Source: Rhyacichthys aspro
Lineage: Eukaryota > Chordata > Actinopteri > Gobiiformes > Rhyacichthyidae
Assembly: GCA_036850595.1 (NCBI GenBank)
Contig: CM072160.1
Coordinates: 7,953,773-8,017,772 of the forward strand
Reading direction: 5' to 3'
DNA length: 64,000 bases
The notes under the pieces: model-generated
Told to the model about the DNA's origin: nothing
Seen by the model: only the letters and a program-made list of their open reading frames with translations
Database searches by the model: none
Program-made: the position numbers and the translations under genes
In this document: positions 37,617 through 55,809 of the stretch, in pieces
Numbering within the stretch: the first letter of the stretch is position 1
Layout: every line of letters starts with the position of its first letter

Positions 37617-40504
37617 TTAACTGTCCATGTGTGCATTGTGTACACCCAGCAGGATGGAAGCATTCTTAAGACCAGGATGTCTGCTAACATGCATCGTTTC
37701 TGGAGAGGAGAATTTAATGCAAGTAGCACAGGTCTCTCGAGTGTGAGCCTTGGCTGCAGCACTAGTCAGTATGTGCATGATACTCAGCAGGGCAGTCTCA
37801 CTAAAACAAAAGACAAGGCAAAAGTACTAGAAACATCACCAATGAAGTGCACAAGACATTAAATCTTACTTAAATGTGCAATATACATACTTGCCAACAT
37901 GGAGGCTGGAGAGGAGGCACCAGGCAGCTTCTCCCTCTGGTGTTGGGGGCTCCTGTAGGACATGGCGGGCTAGGCACAGGGCTGCTCCTGCCAACTGCAC
38001 AGGCTGGAAAACCACACACTGGCCCTCAAGAAGAGACAGCTCGAGCAAATAGCGCGCCATCCACACCATCTAAGAGAGATAAAACACAAGCTTGTGACAG
38101 CGACATGTCTTTGAAATACAAATTCACTCTTTGTGAACCACAACTGCCTTTAGCCAGAGCATCACAGGAGACCTTTTTTTTTTTATAACTACATGCTAAA
38201 TTTTAAATTTAATCAATGCAACACCAAAAATTATCTCTGTATTTTCGCAGCTTTTTTGTGTTTGTAATTTCAAAATTATTTGTATTTAGATAGCATATGT
38301 AGATTTTTCAGCCTCAGAAGATTTTTACCAAATGTAATTATCCATTAAAGCACATAAAATGTGACAAGTGTGGACCAGTTGCACAACCTTGGCACTGCAT
38401 CGACCAACAGAGGCAAAAAGGAGGAGGAAGTGGAGTGGAGGACAATATGACAAGTCAAACTTAAGCCCACAAAGAACTTTACGCTCCATCCGAAGCAGCT
38501 GATGCTTAGTGTAGGTGTGGTCCATTAAATAGCAGAGGCCAGATACCTTGGATAAAAAACAAAAGCAAATAAAAAAAACCAAAAAAAACAACAAAGATAA
38601 CTTTACAAATTTAAATTTTATACGATGGAACTTTCATCAATGTTCAAACACTACTTTTAGACATTTCTGAACTAGAAATCTGAATGTCCAATACAAAATA
38701 AATAAGAGTGGATAAGTAATTGAAATTAGCACACCTCAGGAAGAAGACACTCCTCCTTCTTTGCAGCAAGGAAGAGGCAAACCATGCCAAGCAGCTGTAG
38801 GTTGGCTGTGGTCACCTTGATTTGGCGAAGGGCTCGGTTGAGCAGGTGTATTGCAAGATACAGCGTTTCTTCCTGAAAATGCATCATCTCCTTTTGGAGT
38901 ATAATTGCAATTAGGTATTTCCTTTGAAGGTAAAGTATAAGACAAAGTTAATAATATGACTTTTATTCTTGAGTGGGGCTTACGTGAACTTGTATTAGCC
39001 AGTCAACCAGAATAGCTCGAGTGGCATCAGTAAAATGTGATGGTAGGTCAGTGTTTGAAAAGGTATGCAAGGTTTGGCTTCTCTGCAGGAGACAATACAT
39101 TCAAATTTCCACTATTTCAGGTTTTTTTTTTAAACCTAATGCTTGAACGCCTTACCATCATGTCCAAGAACATTTCCCAGGCATATGTCTGGTCCCTTAT
39201 GAGGTCTAGTTTCTCTAGGGCCATTTCCACTTCACAACGCAGTAAACTGGGCACCAGTGCCTGTAGGCTGTGAAGACCCTGCAGCCCATGAGGGTAAAGC
39301 AGCACAGGCTCCTCCACATACCCATCTGCTTCACAGTATCAAACATGCAATCAAAACTAGTTTGTCAACTGTCTATCCAAGCATCTACCAGTCACATTTA
39401 CAAAATACTCAAGTATCCATTTGAGGGCCATGTGCAGTGAAAAAACAAAACTATGAAATACCTTTGGTTTTGATGATAGCATCAGATGAACATGTGAGAC
39501 TGTCATTGTGAAACCCCACTGTGATAATGCCTTCATTTGTGTGTCTTAATAGCATACTGTTCTATGGATCAAAACCAGCACTGTTCAGTCATGACACACA
39601 ATGATCTGTTACAAAACTGTTTAGAAACGTACTGCCTACCCATCTGCACTCTGGCTCCATTGTAATGGGGACCATTCTTGATTCACTCATTTCTATAACC
39701 TGCCAGCAGTCTTGAGGGTCACAGGCTTTAGCCCAAGATTTTACGTGGGCCAGTCTGTCATCCACCTAGAAGAGCAAAAAATATCAGTTCAAAACGCAGA
39801 CAATGATGACGCCTTTCTGGATACCAACACACTCCAGCAACACACACTCCAGGCAGGTATAAATGATTAAAAAAAAAAACCCAAACAAGAATGGTGCGAC
39901 CACCCTATGACTTCAAAACAACATCAGTTCTTGTAGGTACACTTCACTTGCAGTTTCTAAAGTAATGTAGGTTCCTTAAATCCTGTCTATTCATGTAATC
40001 AGATGGACCTGATGGTGGTGAGTACAGGGCTCTGGGGGACATCCCATTACTATCTGGGCTCCTGTTTTTACTGTTTTGAAAGCGTTCTTAAGATTATGTC
40101 TTCACACGTGTCTAAAATTTTTGCACTGCAGGACTGTCACATTAACAGAAAAAGTTAATTTAACCAGTTAATGCAAAAAGTCTTTCTTGTCAAACTAGTT
40201 TAACCAAGACCTGCAGGTGTATGCAATTCTTTTAATTGAGGAGTGGCTGATGCACTGTGCGAAAAGTAGTCATTCTATTTTACTGATAGAAATATAAACA
40301 GCATATGGAATATTATTATGAACTTAGTCTAATTAACGAACACAGAACAGACGAACCATGTGTGGCTGGATATAATTGCTCAGGTAAATAAGTGATTCCA
40401 ACATGTGCTTTAGACTGGTGTTGAATGCGTCACACTGGACCGAGGCTCACCTTTCTGTGTAAGTCCAGCAGAGGCTTGGAGTCACAGAACCCAGTCCCGG
40501 CCAT
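37617..40504 (-). CDS. ccnp: Cyclin P (CNTD2)
   Basis: Nine exons: 40451-40504, 39640-39765, 39462-39561, 39156-39325, 38984-39082, 38735-38872, 38388-38546, 37891-38069, 37617-37800. They close in frame at 402 residues. The cyclin box begins around residue 170: RAILVDWLIQVH, EETLYLAIHLLNRAL, LQLLGMVCLFLAAKKEECLLPE, LLRMERKVLCGLKFDL. The C-terminal fold contains ARYLLELSLLEGQ, resembling human CCNP (YFLELSLLE). The start MAGTGFCDSK is the first ATG in a short first exon next to CpG-containing sequence. Cyclin P is poorly characterised. CDK partnering is inferred from the conserved Lys and Glu of the cyclin box. It lies on the same strand as akt2 and just 3' of it, as in human 19q13.2. Confidence 0.88.
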
Positions 40505-43500
40505 GTCCACAGCCGCAGACCGAGCTCCCGTACCTGGCCGCCGCAGCTACTTAACCACGGGTGGAGGCGAAACCTGGAGCAGAGCGAAGGGCCATGGCGG
40601 CGCACTTGGGCCTCCTAATAAAGGCAGCTGGGCCACACTGATTGGGGACGCACTGGGGTCAATGTAGACGCCGTAACACATGGTACACTAGCATTTCCGG
40701 TCAAAACTTCCGTACATTTGAATTGTAAGAAAGCTACCTGTATTTTGGAACCTTAATGACCGCGTTATGGCGGGGCCCCTGACCCTTTACAACATCCTTA
40801 TTTATTCAGTTGCACTGGGTTGCTCCATCTTTTGTAAATTCTGGTTTATTGTGTTCAAAGTCTCATGGAAGTGCTTATGTGTCTGGAAAGCAGTGGGATG
40901 GCCCAGACTATGTAACATTTCAGAAATTACTAATAGACTGACAGCAAACATCTCACAGGTCATTTCAAAACAGGCCAGTACAGTAGCCATTGATATACAG
41001 ACCTGTGGAACATGGTGAAGTATCTGGTTATGGGTAGCCTAGAGGCTAAAGCCTATAATTATTTATAAGATAAAAAGTTACTGATAAAGGTCTTAAATAT
41101 TTGAATGTCATTTTTGACTTGCAGCTGAATCCTAATACCAGTCTTCAGTGGTCCTCTCTTCTTGGATTTTATGGCAACATGTCCTTTTTAATCATGGTGT
41201 TTTTTTGTTTGTTCAAAGGCTTAACAATTCATTTTACAAAGTTTCTAAGAAGGCTAACAAAAAAACAAAAAGAAACCAAAAACAAAACCAAACAGTAAAT
41301 CTGTTAACAATACACTTTAGGCTGATTAGGGACATGTAGTTGTTTGTCTGCCACTTTGTCACAATAAAACACACAAATACATAGTTTTATTCAGTAAAAA
41401 TGTTTACTGGCACATTTGCAAATGTTATAGGCTACCATAGTGTAGCAGGTATCACCTGTTACATTAAAGAGTCTTGAAAAAGGGGCAAAGATTGTCTTAA
41501 GACAATGCGCTCCCATTAAAGATTGCTTTTTCAATGCCATCTGAGCCTCAACTAACAGCAACAAGCAAAGAAACAGAAAACCCTTGTTACACTTTGATCA
41601 AGTGTGACATTCTTGACTGAATCACATTCAAATATACAGAGAAGCAAGGTAACCACAGTAAAGCTGCAAATCAAACACTACAAAAAGCTGCAGGCCTCCT
41701 GTTCTACTAATGCTGCATTCATCAAGCTTCTTTTTCTTTTTGGTATTTACACAATAGTGCGGAGGCACTTGTGTGCCTGTGTGTGTCTAATACAGGAGGT
41801 CAGGGCTATCACTTGCATGTTGAGCTGTGAAGCGTTGCTTAAAGCGCTGTTGAAAGTGTGGCCAGCTGCGAGGATCAGCGTATGGCTTGACAACCATTAT
41901 TTAAAAAAGTTCAGCAGCACCCTCTTATGGCTATGACAGCAATGAAGGCAAATCCACAGTAAAGTCCATCTGAATAAGGCCCTGTTTCGTCCAAGACAGG
42001 ACACTAGGCTGAGTATGGTGGCTGTGCCTGAGCCAATAACGAGGTGCTGGAGATGCGGGCCGTACATCAGTCATTTGATCACATTATCGTTTGCAGAGGT
42101 TTGGGCCACCTGCTTCCCCACAATGAATGAAAATCATGCTATTTTCGGTTCACGTTTACTCAGACGTCTGTCATATGTCAGTCACACAAACTTAATAAAA
42201 ACAACTGAATATGAGACATGCGGGGTATCTCAGGGACAGGCAATTTTATGTAATTGAGGCATTGTTTTGTATTAGGAAAATAATATTCTCAATATAATTT
42301 TCCTTTGGCAATTTAAGTGCATTTTGATTGCTTTGTTTTAAATACTATACTATAAACATTACTGTGGGACAATATTGTCTAAATAAGGAATCAATTTGAC
42401 TGTGCTGGTTTTGCTGGCTGAAGTTTTTAAGAGAATCTAAACATTTGCCCTTATTGTTCTGTTATCAAATTACATAATCACTTGTTCAACTGAGATACCC
42501 TTAAATGAAGAACTTAATCAAAAAGGAAATGTTTAAAAACTTTTAATATAGATATTTTATATAATGTATACATGTGTCTTCAAGATTCCGAGTAATAGAT
42601 GGACAAATGATGTGGAAAAAAAAACAATATAATAATGCAAAGTAATGACAAACAAAATTGATCATCTCTTCCAGCAATATGGAATATGCTTGCGTCAATA
42701 TGAGCATTTCAGAATGCTGTCAAAAGCCTCTCAATCCTGTGCTGTCACGGCTCCAAAGCAGGTTTTCTATTTATTCTAAACAAAACGTGAATGATATATG
42801 AATTGTGTTGCCCATTTCAGCTTGTGAAGTGCTTAGTTGGAATGTAAAACCTGCAAACTGTTGCTGCAGGGACACGACAACATAGATTTAAGAGCTTAGA
42901 TACAGCAATAAGAAAACTTAAAGACTAAATATCAAACATGGAATCATTCAAATTGTTAAATGTCCACTTGGTCATTCAGTTTTTGGCCTCAATGGAAAAT
43001 GATCTCTTTCATTCTTTAAATATAGGAACATTCAGAGGCTTAAATTAAAAATTACTTTAACTTACACATATAGTACAATAAGGAAAGGGAATGGTAAATT
43101 GGTGCCTAACAGTTACTAATTTTATATTAAACCGGGGAGAACTGTCTACATTGGTTAGTGATCTGCTTGGGAGTAAGGTAATTCAAAGTTTGCAGTCATG
43201 ATTCGTCTCTACAGGTGACTGTATATGACTGGATGATCAGACAGTTTGATTAACAGTGACATTAATATTTCATCCTTGTGAGCACAGCTTTTATAGCATC
43301 AATGCCATGATCCCTGTGTCTTTGAAACAGAGCCGACATAGAGGCAACTTGGTCACAGCTCATAAATGACCTGCCTGTTCCCTTTAAAAAAAGGCCATTC
43401 AAGTGTGCTGTGTAGTGTGCTCCAACGTCTAATTCAATGTGTTACTTTTTAAAAACATGCATTAACAGCCACAAATGGATGGTTGAGAATAAAAACGGTT

Positions 43501-44278
43501 GTTCATACATCTCCTTCGCTCATATGCACACATACAGAGCATATACAGACATAAAACATCCTCTCACACGTTCAACAAAACAAAACACACATACAGTGCA
43601 AACACAGGGATGGCAGCCCTCCTCTGTTTTAACCCTACTGTAGGAACAGTTCCACACTTGATTTGTAACAGCAAGTTCCAGAAAGAGCACTTGTTAAAGA
43701 AAACAGAGAAACTATATCACAAAAATGCTGAAATATGGCTTTACATTTAAAATCATAGCAATCATTTATAAATAAAAAAAATCCCAAGTCTTTTCCTTGT
43801 TCTTAATTTTGATTATATACTGTATATATTTTTAAAATTCAATTAAGTAACATTGTGAGTATGACCAGTTTAAGCATGAGTATGTGAAGCATGAGTACAG
43901 CTGGTAAAGAGGTGGTACTTGCTGGCATAACCTGGTTTTCAAAGTGTCAAGGCCTTGATGTGGTGCCCAGTGTAGTGAAAGAGAGGTCCTGGGGTGAAGC
44001 CTAAAGCCACCCCTGAGAGGACATAGAGACAAAGCTGCCAGTCTCTGCACACAAACCTGCTGAGGTCAGTCATTCACAGCCTGTATCTTCATTTAAAACA
44101 TTTCTGATGCATCTCTTGTCTGACTTGCCAAAATGTGTGTGCATATTTTAAGACTGAATTAAATTTTTATCTTGTGCCAGTTTTTTTTCTCTTTGTGTCA
44201 CTTGTATTTTCCAGCAGTGCAAGTATGTATGTTGAATTGTGATTGTTTGCCTGCCTCCTTGTTCAAGAGTGTCAGTAA
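40505..44278. other. ccnp promoter and gene-free stretch 3' of akt2
   Basis: The first 200 bases are CpG-containing and probably hold the ccnp promoter. From about 40.8 to 44.28 kb the sequence is AT-rich with short frames only; none shows a family motif. On the minus strand the right part is likely akt2 3' UTR, whose length I cannot fix. Around 41260 and 43570 there are A-rich CAAAA runs. Confidence 0.4.
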
Positions 44279-48172
<3,894 letters not shown>

Positions 48173-49662
48173 GATGGGGCACAAGACTGCCTGGGCTGGG
48201 AAGGGGCCTTAGAGAAGCTGGTGCAAATTGTGTAATCTGTCTTTTTTGGCTTAGCACTGCCTGTGGCTGACTGTAATGCCTTAAAGATAAAAAAAAAAAT
48301 TGCTGTAAATTCAGATCTGACATTATAACTTACTATGGTAATGTTTCTAAACATATCTCACACAGCAAAATCAAATGTATATGATAGCTGGAGCTTATCT
48401 GTAATTTTCATGAATTTAAATATATTTTATGACATTATACACATTCATCAATTATATATCAACAAAGTAAGACAAACAACAAAGGACACTTCCTCTTTCA
48501 ATGCTTATCTTTGGGTGTTGTCACTACAAGGTGCTGCTCATCTTTGACTAGAAAGACAACTGCACAACTAAAGAAACTGCTGAAACCTGCATTTCTTGTA
48601 GAAGTAAACAAAGTCTTGATACCAAAACATGGCCATTTCAGGGTTTTTTTTTTGCAATGCTTTATAGCTTTGATTCCAAACATTTGTGCTTAATACGAAT
48701 AACAAATGTGTCTACATTCCAAACTTTGCACAAGAAGTCACTTTTGCTTTTATGTCTTTATGGTCAGAGTAAAGAGTTTAGTAGTGGATTTAGTAAAATT
48801 TGACAGCATTAATGAGCAAAACACAAACACAGATTCAGGCTTTTATGAACATTTAGCAGTGTGTCCAGGCTGTTGACTGCTGTGTAGGTGCAGTAGCCAT
48901 TGAATGTAATAAAGGTACTTCACAGTTCAACATGACCCCTCTACCAGTTTTACAACTTGTGTAGCACTTTCTTTCTGTCCTAAACAAGTGATTACAATTA
49001 CTTTTTATTATGATACATTTTAGGTTTTATTTATTTTTCTCTGACCCTTGGTACTCATGTTCTATAAAGTCTTCCAGCCTTCAGTTCAAAGTTATTGTTT
49101 TATTAATTTAGACAGTATAGTATTTCATCTGGTATTGTTTTAGAGATATTGGTTTGATATATTTTATTTATAATTTACTGTATTGGGCTTTGTTCTACAT
49201 TGTTTAAATTTGTTTAAATGCTTCCTTCCTCGAGTGCATTATATGCTTGCCTCGAAAAGTACACTTTGTAACTCTGATTTTGGGAAAAGTGCTGCATAAA
49301 TAATGTTTCAATTTTACAATACCAGGACTTTCAGTAAGTCAGATCTGTATATTTGTAACACTAGCCCCATCACTCCCACCACGAGTTGCTAAACATAAAC
49401 ATCAACAGAGCAGATCTTTTATCGCTGCAGGAAGTGGCAAACGGTGACAGTAAGCATATTTCTGCACGTCAGCAGCCCACAAACTCACCTAAGTACACAA
49501 AAAACATGTCAGCATCACTCATGATTGTTTCTGGCTTGTCCAAGAGGCGCCTCGGACATCAGGTCGGACACTGACTGACCGCATTACAGCCAAACAGGCA
49601 GTTAGCCAAAGTAGCTTTTAAGCTAACTGCCTGCTAGCATATCACTCCCGGTGTATTCTTAC

Positions 49663-50050
49663 CTCGATTTCAGCGAGAAAAATGCTTCCAGTTTCTTGAA
49701 GAAGTCCTTGGGTCCGCTGTGCAAAGCTCCGAGCTCATAAAGCGTGTGTGTATTGAACTCTGTCAATGATCACACAGCTTGGCTAACACTCGCTGAGCTT
49801 GTTTTTTTTCCACTCACAACAACAGCGGCGGCGGCGGCGTGCTTGTTCTGTTCTGCTGCAGTGGTTCAATCAAGCGAATGCAAACCCGAGGAGAATAAAA
49901 TCCTCCTTGCTCTTCAGGCATAGGTTTCTGGAATATAACAGCAAATAATTTACAAAATCTTCCCATCCAAATCCGCTTCTACGGTGACTTTGTAATTTAG
50001 TCAGTGTTCTTGGCGTGGAAGCCCTCCGTCCCAGACAGCACAGCACCTCG
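49663..50050 (-). promoter_or_regulatory. akt2: akt2 non-coding first exon and CpG promoter
   Basis: On the minus strand a GC-rich leader ends at a strong donor (ATCGAG followed by GTAAGA; exon edge 49663). It contains a CGG-type run (about 49825-49837). An acceptor near 48279 opens the exon that carries the ATG at 48172, so the leader is spliced over about 1.4 kb. The start of transcription is not fixed. Confidence 0.55.
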
Positions 50051-51296
50051 CGGACTCACCAGCGGAAGTGACGTTCAGGGCCAGCGCGGGTCCACTGCAC
50101 TAAATCCAGTGTCAGAGTACACCAAGTACTGTGCTCTAACCTTAAATCCACCCTCCTCTGCAGCATTGTTCAGGTAGGGGGGTTATTTGAAGCTAGAGTA
50201 AAGAGACCTTGCGGCTGTGTATAGGCTCATGAGGCTGTTTAAAATCCTTGCTCATCTGGTGCAAGAATAAATTTAGAAAAGGCTCAGTATTTTCATTACA
50301 TTTCACTGTATAGAAATGATTAGCAGCATATCCCATTTATTCCACAAATATCACTCTTTGAAATGACATGGAGGTGAGTATTTATCTGTCCTTTTTGTCG
50401 TCCTTTGGAGGATTTTGGCTAAGAAACACTATGGCTTTGGCTTTTTACCCAAGGGTCAGGAAAGACAGGATGGGCCAAGCAGGGGCTGAGGGGTTTTCCA
50501 GAAAGCAAGACTTTTGGTTTAATGAGGTATGTAAAGCCTTAAGCATATATTTCTCTATTTCTATTCAGTTTTAGGAGCAAACTGTTGTCTGTATTGTGTA
50601 AATGTGTGGGTATAGGCTATAGAAAGACTACAAAATGAATTGCTCAGGTGTGTGGTCAGCCTTGTGTTAAAGAATTGCCTGATCCTTCTTATATTTGATT
50701 GTAGGTTTATGTTTTGTGGAGCCACCCTTATCTGAAGTAGGCCTGGATCGGTACTTAAAAATCCTACAGTATAGGCCATTTTGAGTTTATTCTAAAGCAG
50801 TAAATTAGTGTTACTGAAATTGGTTAATATTAAGATTTAAGCTCATTTTGGGTGTGCTGGCAGGACTCACTTAAAAGCAGGTAAGGCAGGTGTTGCATTG
50901 CATTTGTGAAAGTTAGTAAAGGCCAAAAGGTTTTTTAAGTGTGTTCACATGTCCAATATCTTTAACCGTATGCATCATCTTGTGGAATTTCCTGAATTTG
51001 TGGAACCTGTGGATTATGACAATTTTCATTAAACAACTATAAACAGTACATGCAAGTCTGGACATTGACTCTGTTACTCACCCTTGACACAGGAGTCATG
51101 CTAAAGCTGCTATATGGTGTTATATCATTTGGATTTCAAACCTACACGTACAAAGTATAGCTTTAAATAATTATACTAGATTCTCAGACATACAAATTTA
51201 GATGAAAAAACAAACACCTATCAAGAGTAGAAACAGAATAGTTACTTTTTAATTTTTCACATATAAAACCAGTCTGAATTAGAAAATATAAACATT
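50051..51296. other. Interval between akt2 promoter and dhx40 3' end
   Basis: AT-rich with no recognisable gene. Part of it probably serves as dhx40 3' UTR on the minus strand. An AATAAA-like hexamer overlaps the last dhx40 codons. Confidence 0.4.
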
Positions 51297-54200
51297 TCAA
51301 GATTCTTTATTTTGTTGTCTTTGCTGCTTTCGTTGCAGGTACCGAGCACGGGCATCACTGACGCTGCTCTCATTGTTTCTCTTCTCCAGCTTCTTCATGG
51401 CTTCCTCTGCTGAAGCCTCTGGCAAAATAAAATATTTATATTCACAGAAAGAATCAAACATCAATATTAGTCAGAGACAGGGATTAATGATTCAGAAAAA
51501 CCTTGTAGCCTTTTGGCTGCTTCTTTGTTCTCCCATTTTCTCATCTCCTCTTCAGTCACTTCTTCTCTTGCCACATTGCTTAGCTCATAGACATCTACTT
51601 CATGAAGTTTAGGTAATAAGTCCTTCACCCACTCATAACGGATCGGACACACTGTCCTGATATATACTTTTGATGTCACCAGCACATCATGAAAGATGAC
51701 CCAGTCCAGCTCTATCTCCTGTTCAAACAACTGAGAGCAGCAACGAATATGAGCTAAATTAACTTGAGCAATGAAACATCCATCAGTATAAATATAAATT
51801 TACCGATGAGGATGGATGAATGTGAACCATGGATCCGTGGCCATCCATTGTGCAGAATACCTTTCCAACAGACCTGTGATTTGACAATTACGTAAATCAT
51901 TAATAACCACACAAATTAAATTCTGCTTCATGACAAAGCATTAAATGGAAAAAAAGGGAGAATACCTCCTGGCAACATTTGTGAAGTAACCTGCACATAG
52001 GCACCGTCTGAAGAGCTCACTTTTATTTCCATCAAAAGATTCTACAGGAAAATCACTCCTCTACAAGAAAAAAAATGAAATACAAATTCTTTAATGTACA
52101 CGATCAATCATAATTATTGCAGACTGAGTTGATAAAAATAATGTCTTTTTGTATTATAAAAAAATGAAAGTCACCTGCTGGAGCCTGAGAAGGATCTCAC
52201 GCAGTTGGGTCTCCACACTAAATGCGGACTTTAGCGCCCTCCAGTGGATCCAGTTTCCTTTACACCAGGCAGATGGTTTTTCACTGTGCAACGCATAGCA
52301 CAAATTCAACCAAAGGGTATTTCTCCAAACAATAACTCTTGTAATAATCACTCTATTAATAAGTCAATACCTGGATTTACACAACTGAAAAATACTCAAA
52401 AGAGTGGCAAAGTCATTCTTGCCGCCACTCATGGAAGCCAGTGCTCTGTGTTTCTGGTCTGCCTCTTTCTGCTTCTCAGGGTGACCTGCATGGAGATGAA
52501 TATGTTCTTAAAAGTTGTATTTTCAACCGAGTTAATGATCTCTGTGCAGAGATGTAAAAAAACAAACAAACATACTTTTATTGATTGCTTACTCCCAACA
52601 AGATTTACTAAAAACAAATTATGATCTGTTTATACTCTCTTTACTGCCAGGTCATAATGCCAGCAAACATTTGTCCTCCCAGAAGAAAATCACCTGGTCG
52701 TATAAAGATGTTCTCCACTGACAGCATAGCGGCCACCGGCAACATCAGATCTGGGCAGCCAAATGAGGCAGCTTTAAGAACAGCCCTGGTAAGACCTGGA
52801 TGTAGGGGGAACTCGACCATTAGTTCCCCAAGCTGAGTAACTCTTCCTCTCCTAAAGCCAACAAAACAAAACACAATTAAACACCATGCTCATAGTCTTA
52901 CAGGGTTATTTAATCATATTTTAATACTCGCCTGTCAATTGCATCAAACTGGTAAAGTTGTTTAAGTGCTTCTAGGATAAATCTCTCCTCTGGGCTGTCT
53001 AAATAAGGGAATCTAAAGCAAAATCAAATTATTCTAATTAAGGATAATAAAACAACAACTGCATGACTTGCATTAAATGACAATGAGAATCTAGAAACTA
53101 ACCTGATAACATCATGAACACCAAGGCACTTAAGTGTGAGTACCACCGCTGTCAGGCTTGTCCTCTGGATCTCTGGAATAGTATATTCAGGCATGCATTT
53201 CTCCCAGAATTCCTTGTTGTAAATTCGAAAGCATTTCCCCGCTGAGGTTCTTCCAGCACGGCCTGCTCTTTGCTGGGCTTCACTCCTAATCACAGTAAAT
53301 CCCCCCAAAATCCAGTCTAAATCTTTTCTGGGAAAGCTCTCATCATGTTGTGCTTGTTAGAAGGAAAAATATTTCAACAAGTCTATTTGCAGATTTTAAA
53401 AGCACGTTTTTTTGTTACACACTTTTCACTCACTAACTACAGAATCAAACGTGGTCCTTACTTTGAAATAGGCACCACCTCTAAAATGTCCAAGCCGACC
53501 CTTGAGTTGTGATTGAGTTGTTTCACAAATCCACTGTCGACGATGTATCTGTAAGAGTTTTATTCTGTTAGCATTATAAAAGTCTTTCATACTTGATCAA
53601 AAGTTAAATCCAGATTCTCGCTTTACTCACTTGATGCCATTAATTGTCAGAGATGTTGCTGCAATATTTGTGGCCACAACACACTTTCTTATTCCTTGAG
53701 GGGGAGGCTGAAAAATCTGTCTTTGTTGATCTATAATCAAACCAAAACAATATAAGTCACCTGAATGTCTCAGTAACATAACTAAATAACCAACACCAGC
53801 AACATACTCCACAGTGAGGTATTTACCAGTGGGCATAGAGCCATAAAGAGGCAGAATAAGAAGGCCTTCAACAGTTGGGTCCTGGACATCAAAGCGGTAG
53901 TCTATAGCCTCTGCTTTCTCATACAACATGTCACAAGCGCGCTCAATCTCAGACTGACCTGTAAAATATGACAAAAGCTGGTTGTGAATCAGTGCATAAG
54001 TAAAGTACACATAGATAACGTATCTGGAGGCTTACCTGTCAAAAAAACAAGGATATCGCCAGCCATCTCACTGGTGTGCACATCAAGGGCTACCTTCACA
54101 ACCTGTAAGGCAATTGGCATCAAACCAAATTAAAGTAATATTGTGCCTTAATTTGGGTGATTTAAAGACACTGAAATTTTTTTTTAATAATTGTAGATGG

Positions 54201-55212
54201 TCATTCTACATAAATGCTATGAATCTCTAGATTGCAAACAAAATATTTCAGAGCTAAATCTAGGTACCTCTTTAACATATCCAGTGCTCTCTGTGTCTTT
54301 CGGCCCAATAGCTGAGCCAAAAGAACATGTGACAGGAAATGTCCTTCCTGGAATAACAAAAACAGGACAATTGCCAAGAAAGGCTGAGAGTTTTTCAGTT
54401 TCCATTGTGGCAGACATAACCACCACCTTCAGTGGGAAAGATCGACCCTTCATGGCCTTATCGGGATTGGAGAAAACTTTCTTCAGTAAACCCAGAAGAA
54501 TATCCTACAACAATTATGACAAACTGTTAGCCAAAATTGACAGAACAGTTATTACTTATTATGGTATGGAAATTATACAGGCGCTTGAGTATCTTGATGA
54601 CTCACTGTGTTGAGGCTACGTTCATGAACTTCATCCAGAATTACAACACTGTACTGAGAAAGTCCAGGGTCTGCCAGAATCTCACGAAGTAGACAGCCAT
54701 CAGTCATGTACTTCACCACAGTGTCCTGGTTTCATCAGATTCAGCATTAATTTCAAATAAACACACATTAAATGAAAGCTTGAGATGAATGCACCATAAT
54801 TTTTGTCTCTCCCACCTGTGTTGTGCAGTCATCAAAGCGTACTTGGTAGCCAACTTCTCTGCCTAATGTGTATTTCATCTCCTGCGCCACCCTCTGGGCC
54901 ACTGTGATGGCTGCTACCCGGCGAGGCTGGGTGATGCCAATTTTACCATTTTTACAAAATCCTGAACCAGAAAAGAAATACCATTTCTCCTTTAAATTAT
55001 AGAACATTCGTTTACAAAATGTAAGTCAATTTCGCGTTACCTGATTTATGCAGATACTGTGGAAGTTGTGTAGTTTTCCCGCAGCCCGTCTCGCCCGTTA
55101 TGACTAAAAAAGTACTGTCTTTTACTGCTTGAACCAGTTTGTTTTTGTGGTGATAGATAGGCAGCGGTTCTGCCTCGTTTTCCTTTGGGTTCAGTCTTTT
55201 TGATTTAGACAT
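51297..55212 (-). CDS. dhx40: DHX40 DEAH-box-type RNA helicase
   Basis: About 18 exons; the first is 55041-55212 and the second 54816-54961. Order of motifs: I GETGCGKTT, Ia TQPRRVAA, II DEVH, III SATM, IV ILVFLTGQSEIE, V TNIAATSLTI, VI QQRAGRAGR, then the HA2/OB region with RRCLCAGYF and VHIHPSS. The C-terminus SVSDARARYLQRKQQR matches human DHX40 closely, as do DILEVVPISKSEA, TSLTAVVLTLKCL and AAMLSVENIFIRP. The N-terminus starts MSKSKRLNPKENEAEPLPIY, about 40 residues shorter than human. DHX40 is a nuclear helicase of unclear substrate. Motif II reads DEVH rather than the DEAH found in the human protein. No frame break was seen. Confidence 0.95.
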
Positions 55213-55809
55213 AGTTTAAGTACATACAGCTACAAAAACCAGGCAAAGAAGCAACGTTGAATACGGTGTGTAATGTAATTAATGTTTACGCACACTAAAC
55301 GTGAAAAATCACACTATAAATGATAGTTTATTCTTACTGTTTAAAGCACGACACGACCGCCCACTTACTTCCGCAAACTTTGTCATTCGGTGTTTCTATT
55401 GGGCCAATTGTGGGCACGTGACAAATGGCGTCAACCATAATAAAAGAGGGACTGTATCGTTTGAACAGTGAGTGAACAAAACGACAGTTCAGTAAAAACA
55501 ATTAAAGATTAAAACACACCGGAAATATATATACTTGCCTGTTTTGGAGGAGTGTTCGTGCATTTTTTACACTTTAGATAATACGAATAAACGCTAGTCG
55601 CACTTTAGTTTGAATGGACAGCAGCTTAAAAGGCGGGGCTTGTGGGTTAAACCTGGCTGACGACACTAAAGGCTGTCAAGTCTTCTGCAATACCATAACA
55701 TCACCTGTTCATACAGCAGGGCTGCTTATTTTGACAAATATAAAAGTTATATACATAATGGTTATAGGCTAACGACGCGCTACTTGGGCCTGGACCAATA
55801 AAGCACTAA
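55213..55809. promoter_or_regulatory. Divergent promoter of dhx40 and tmem150c
   Basis: The two genes face away from each other across a CpG-containing interval. It holds GGGCCAATTG at about 55401 and an E-box within GGCACGTGAC (55413-55422), close to the CLEAR/USF consensus GTCACGTGAC. Confidence 0.45.

Noticed and set aside
41101..43750. Several plus-strand frames between ccnp and akt2
   Set aside because: AT-rich, unspliced, no recognisable motif; likely UTR or intergenic DNA.
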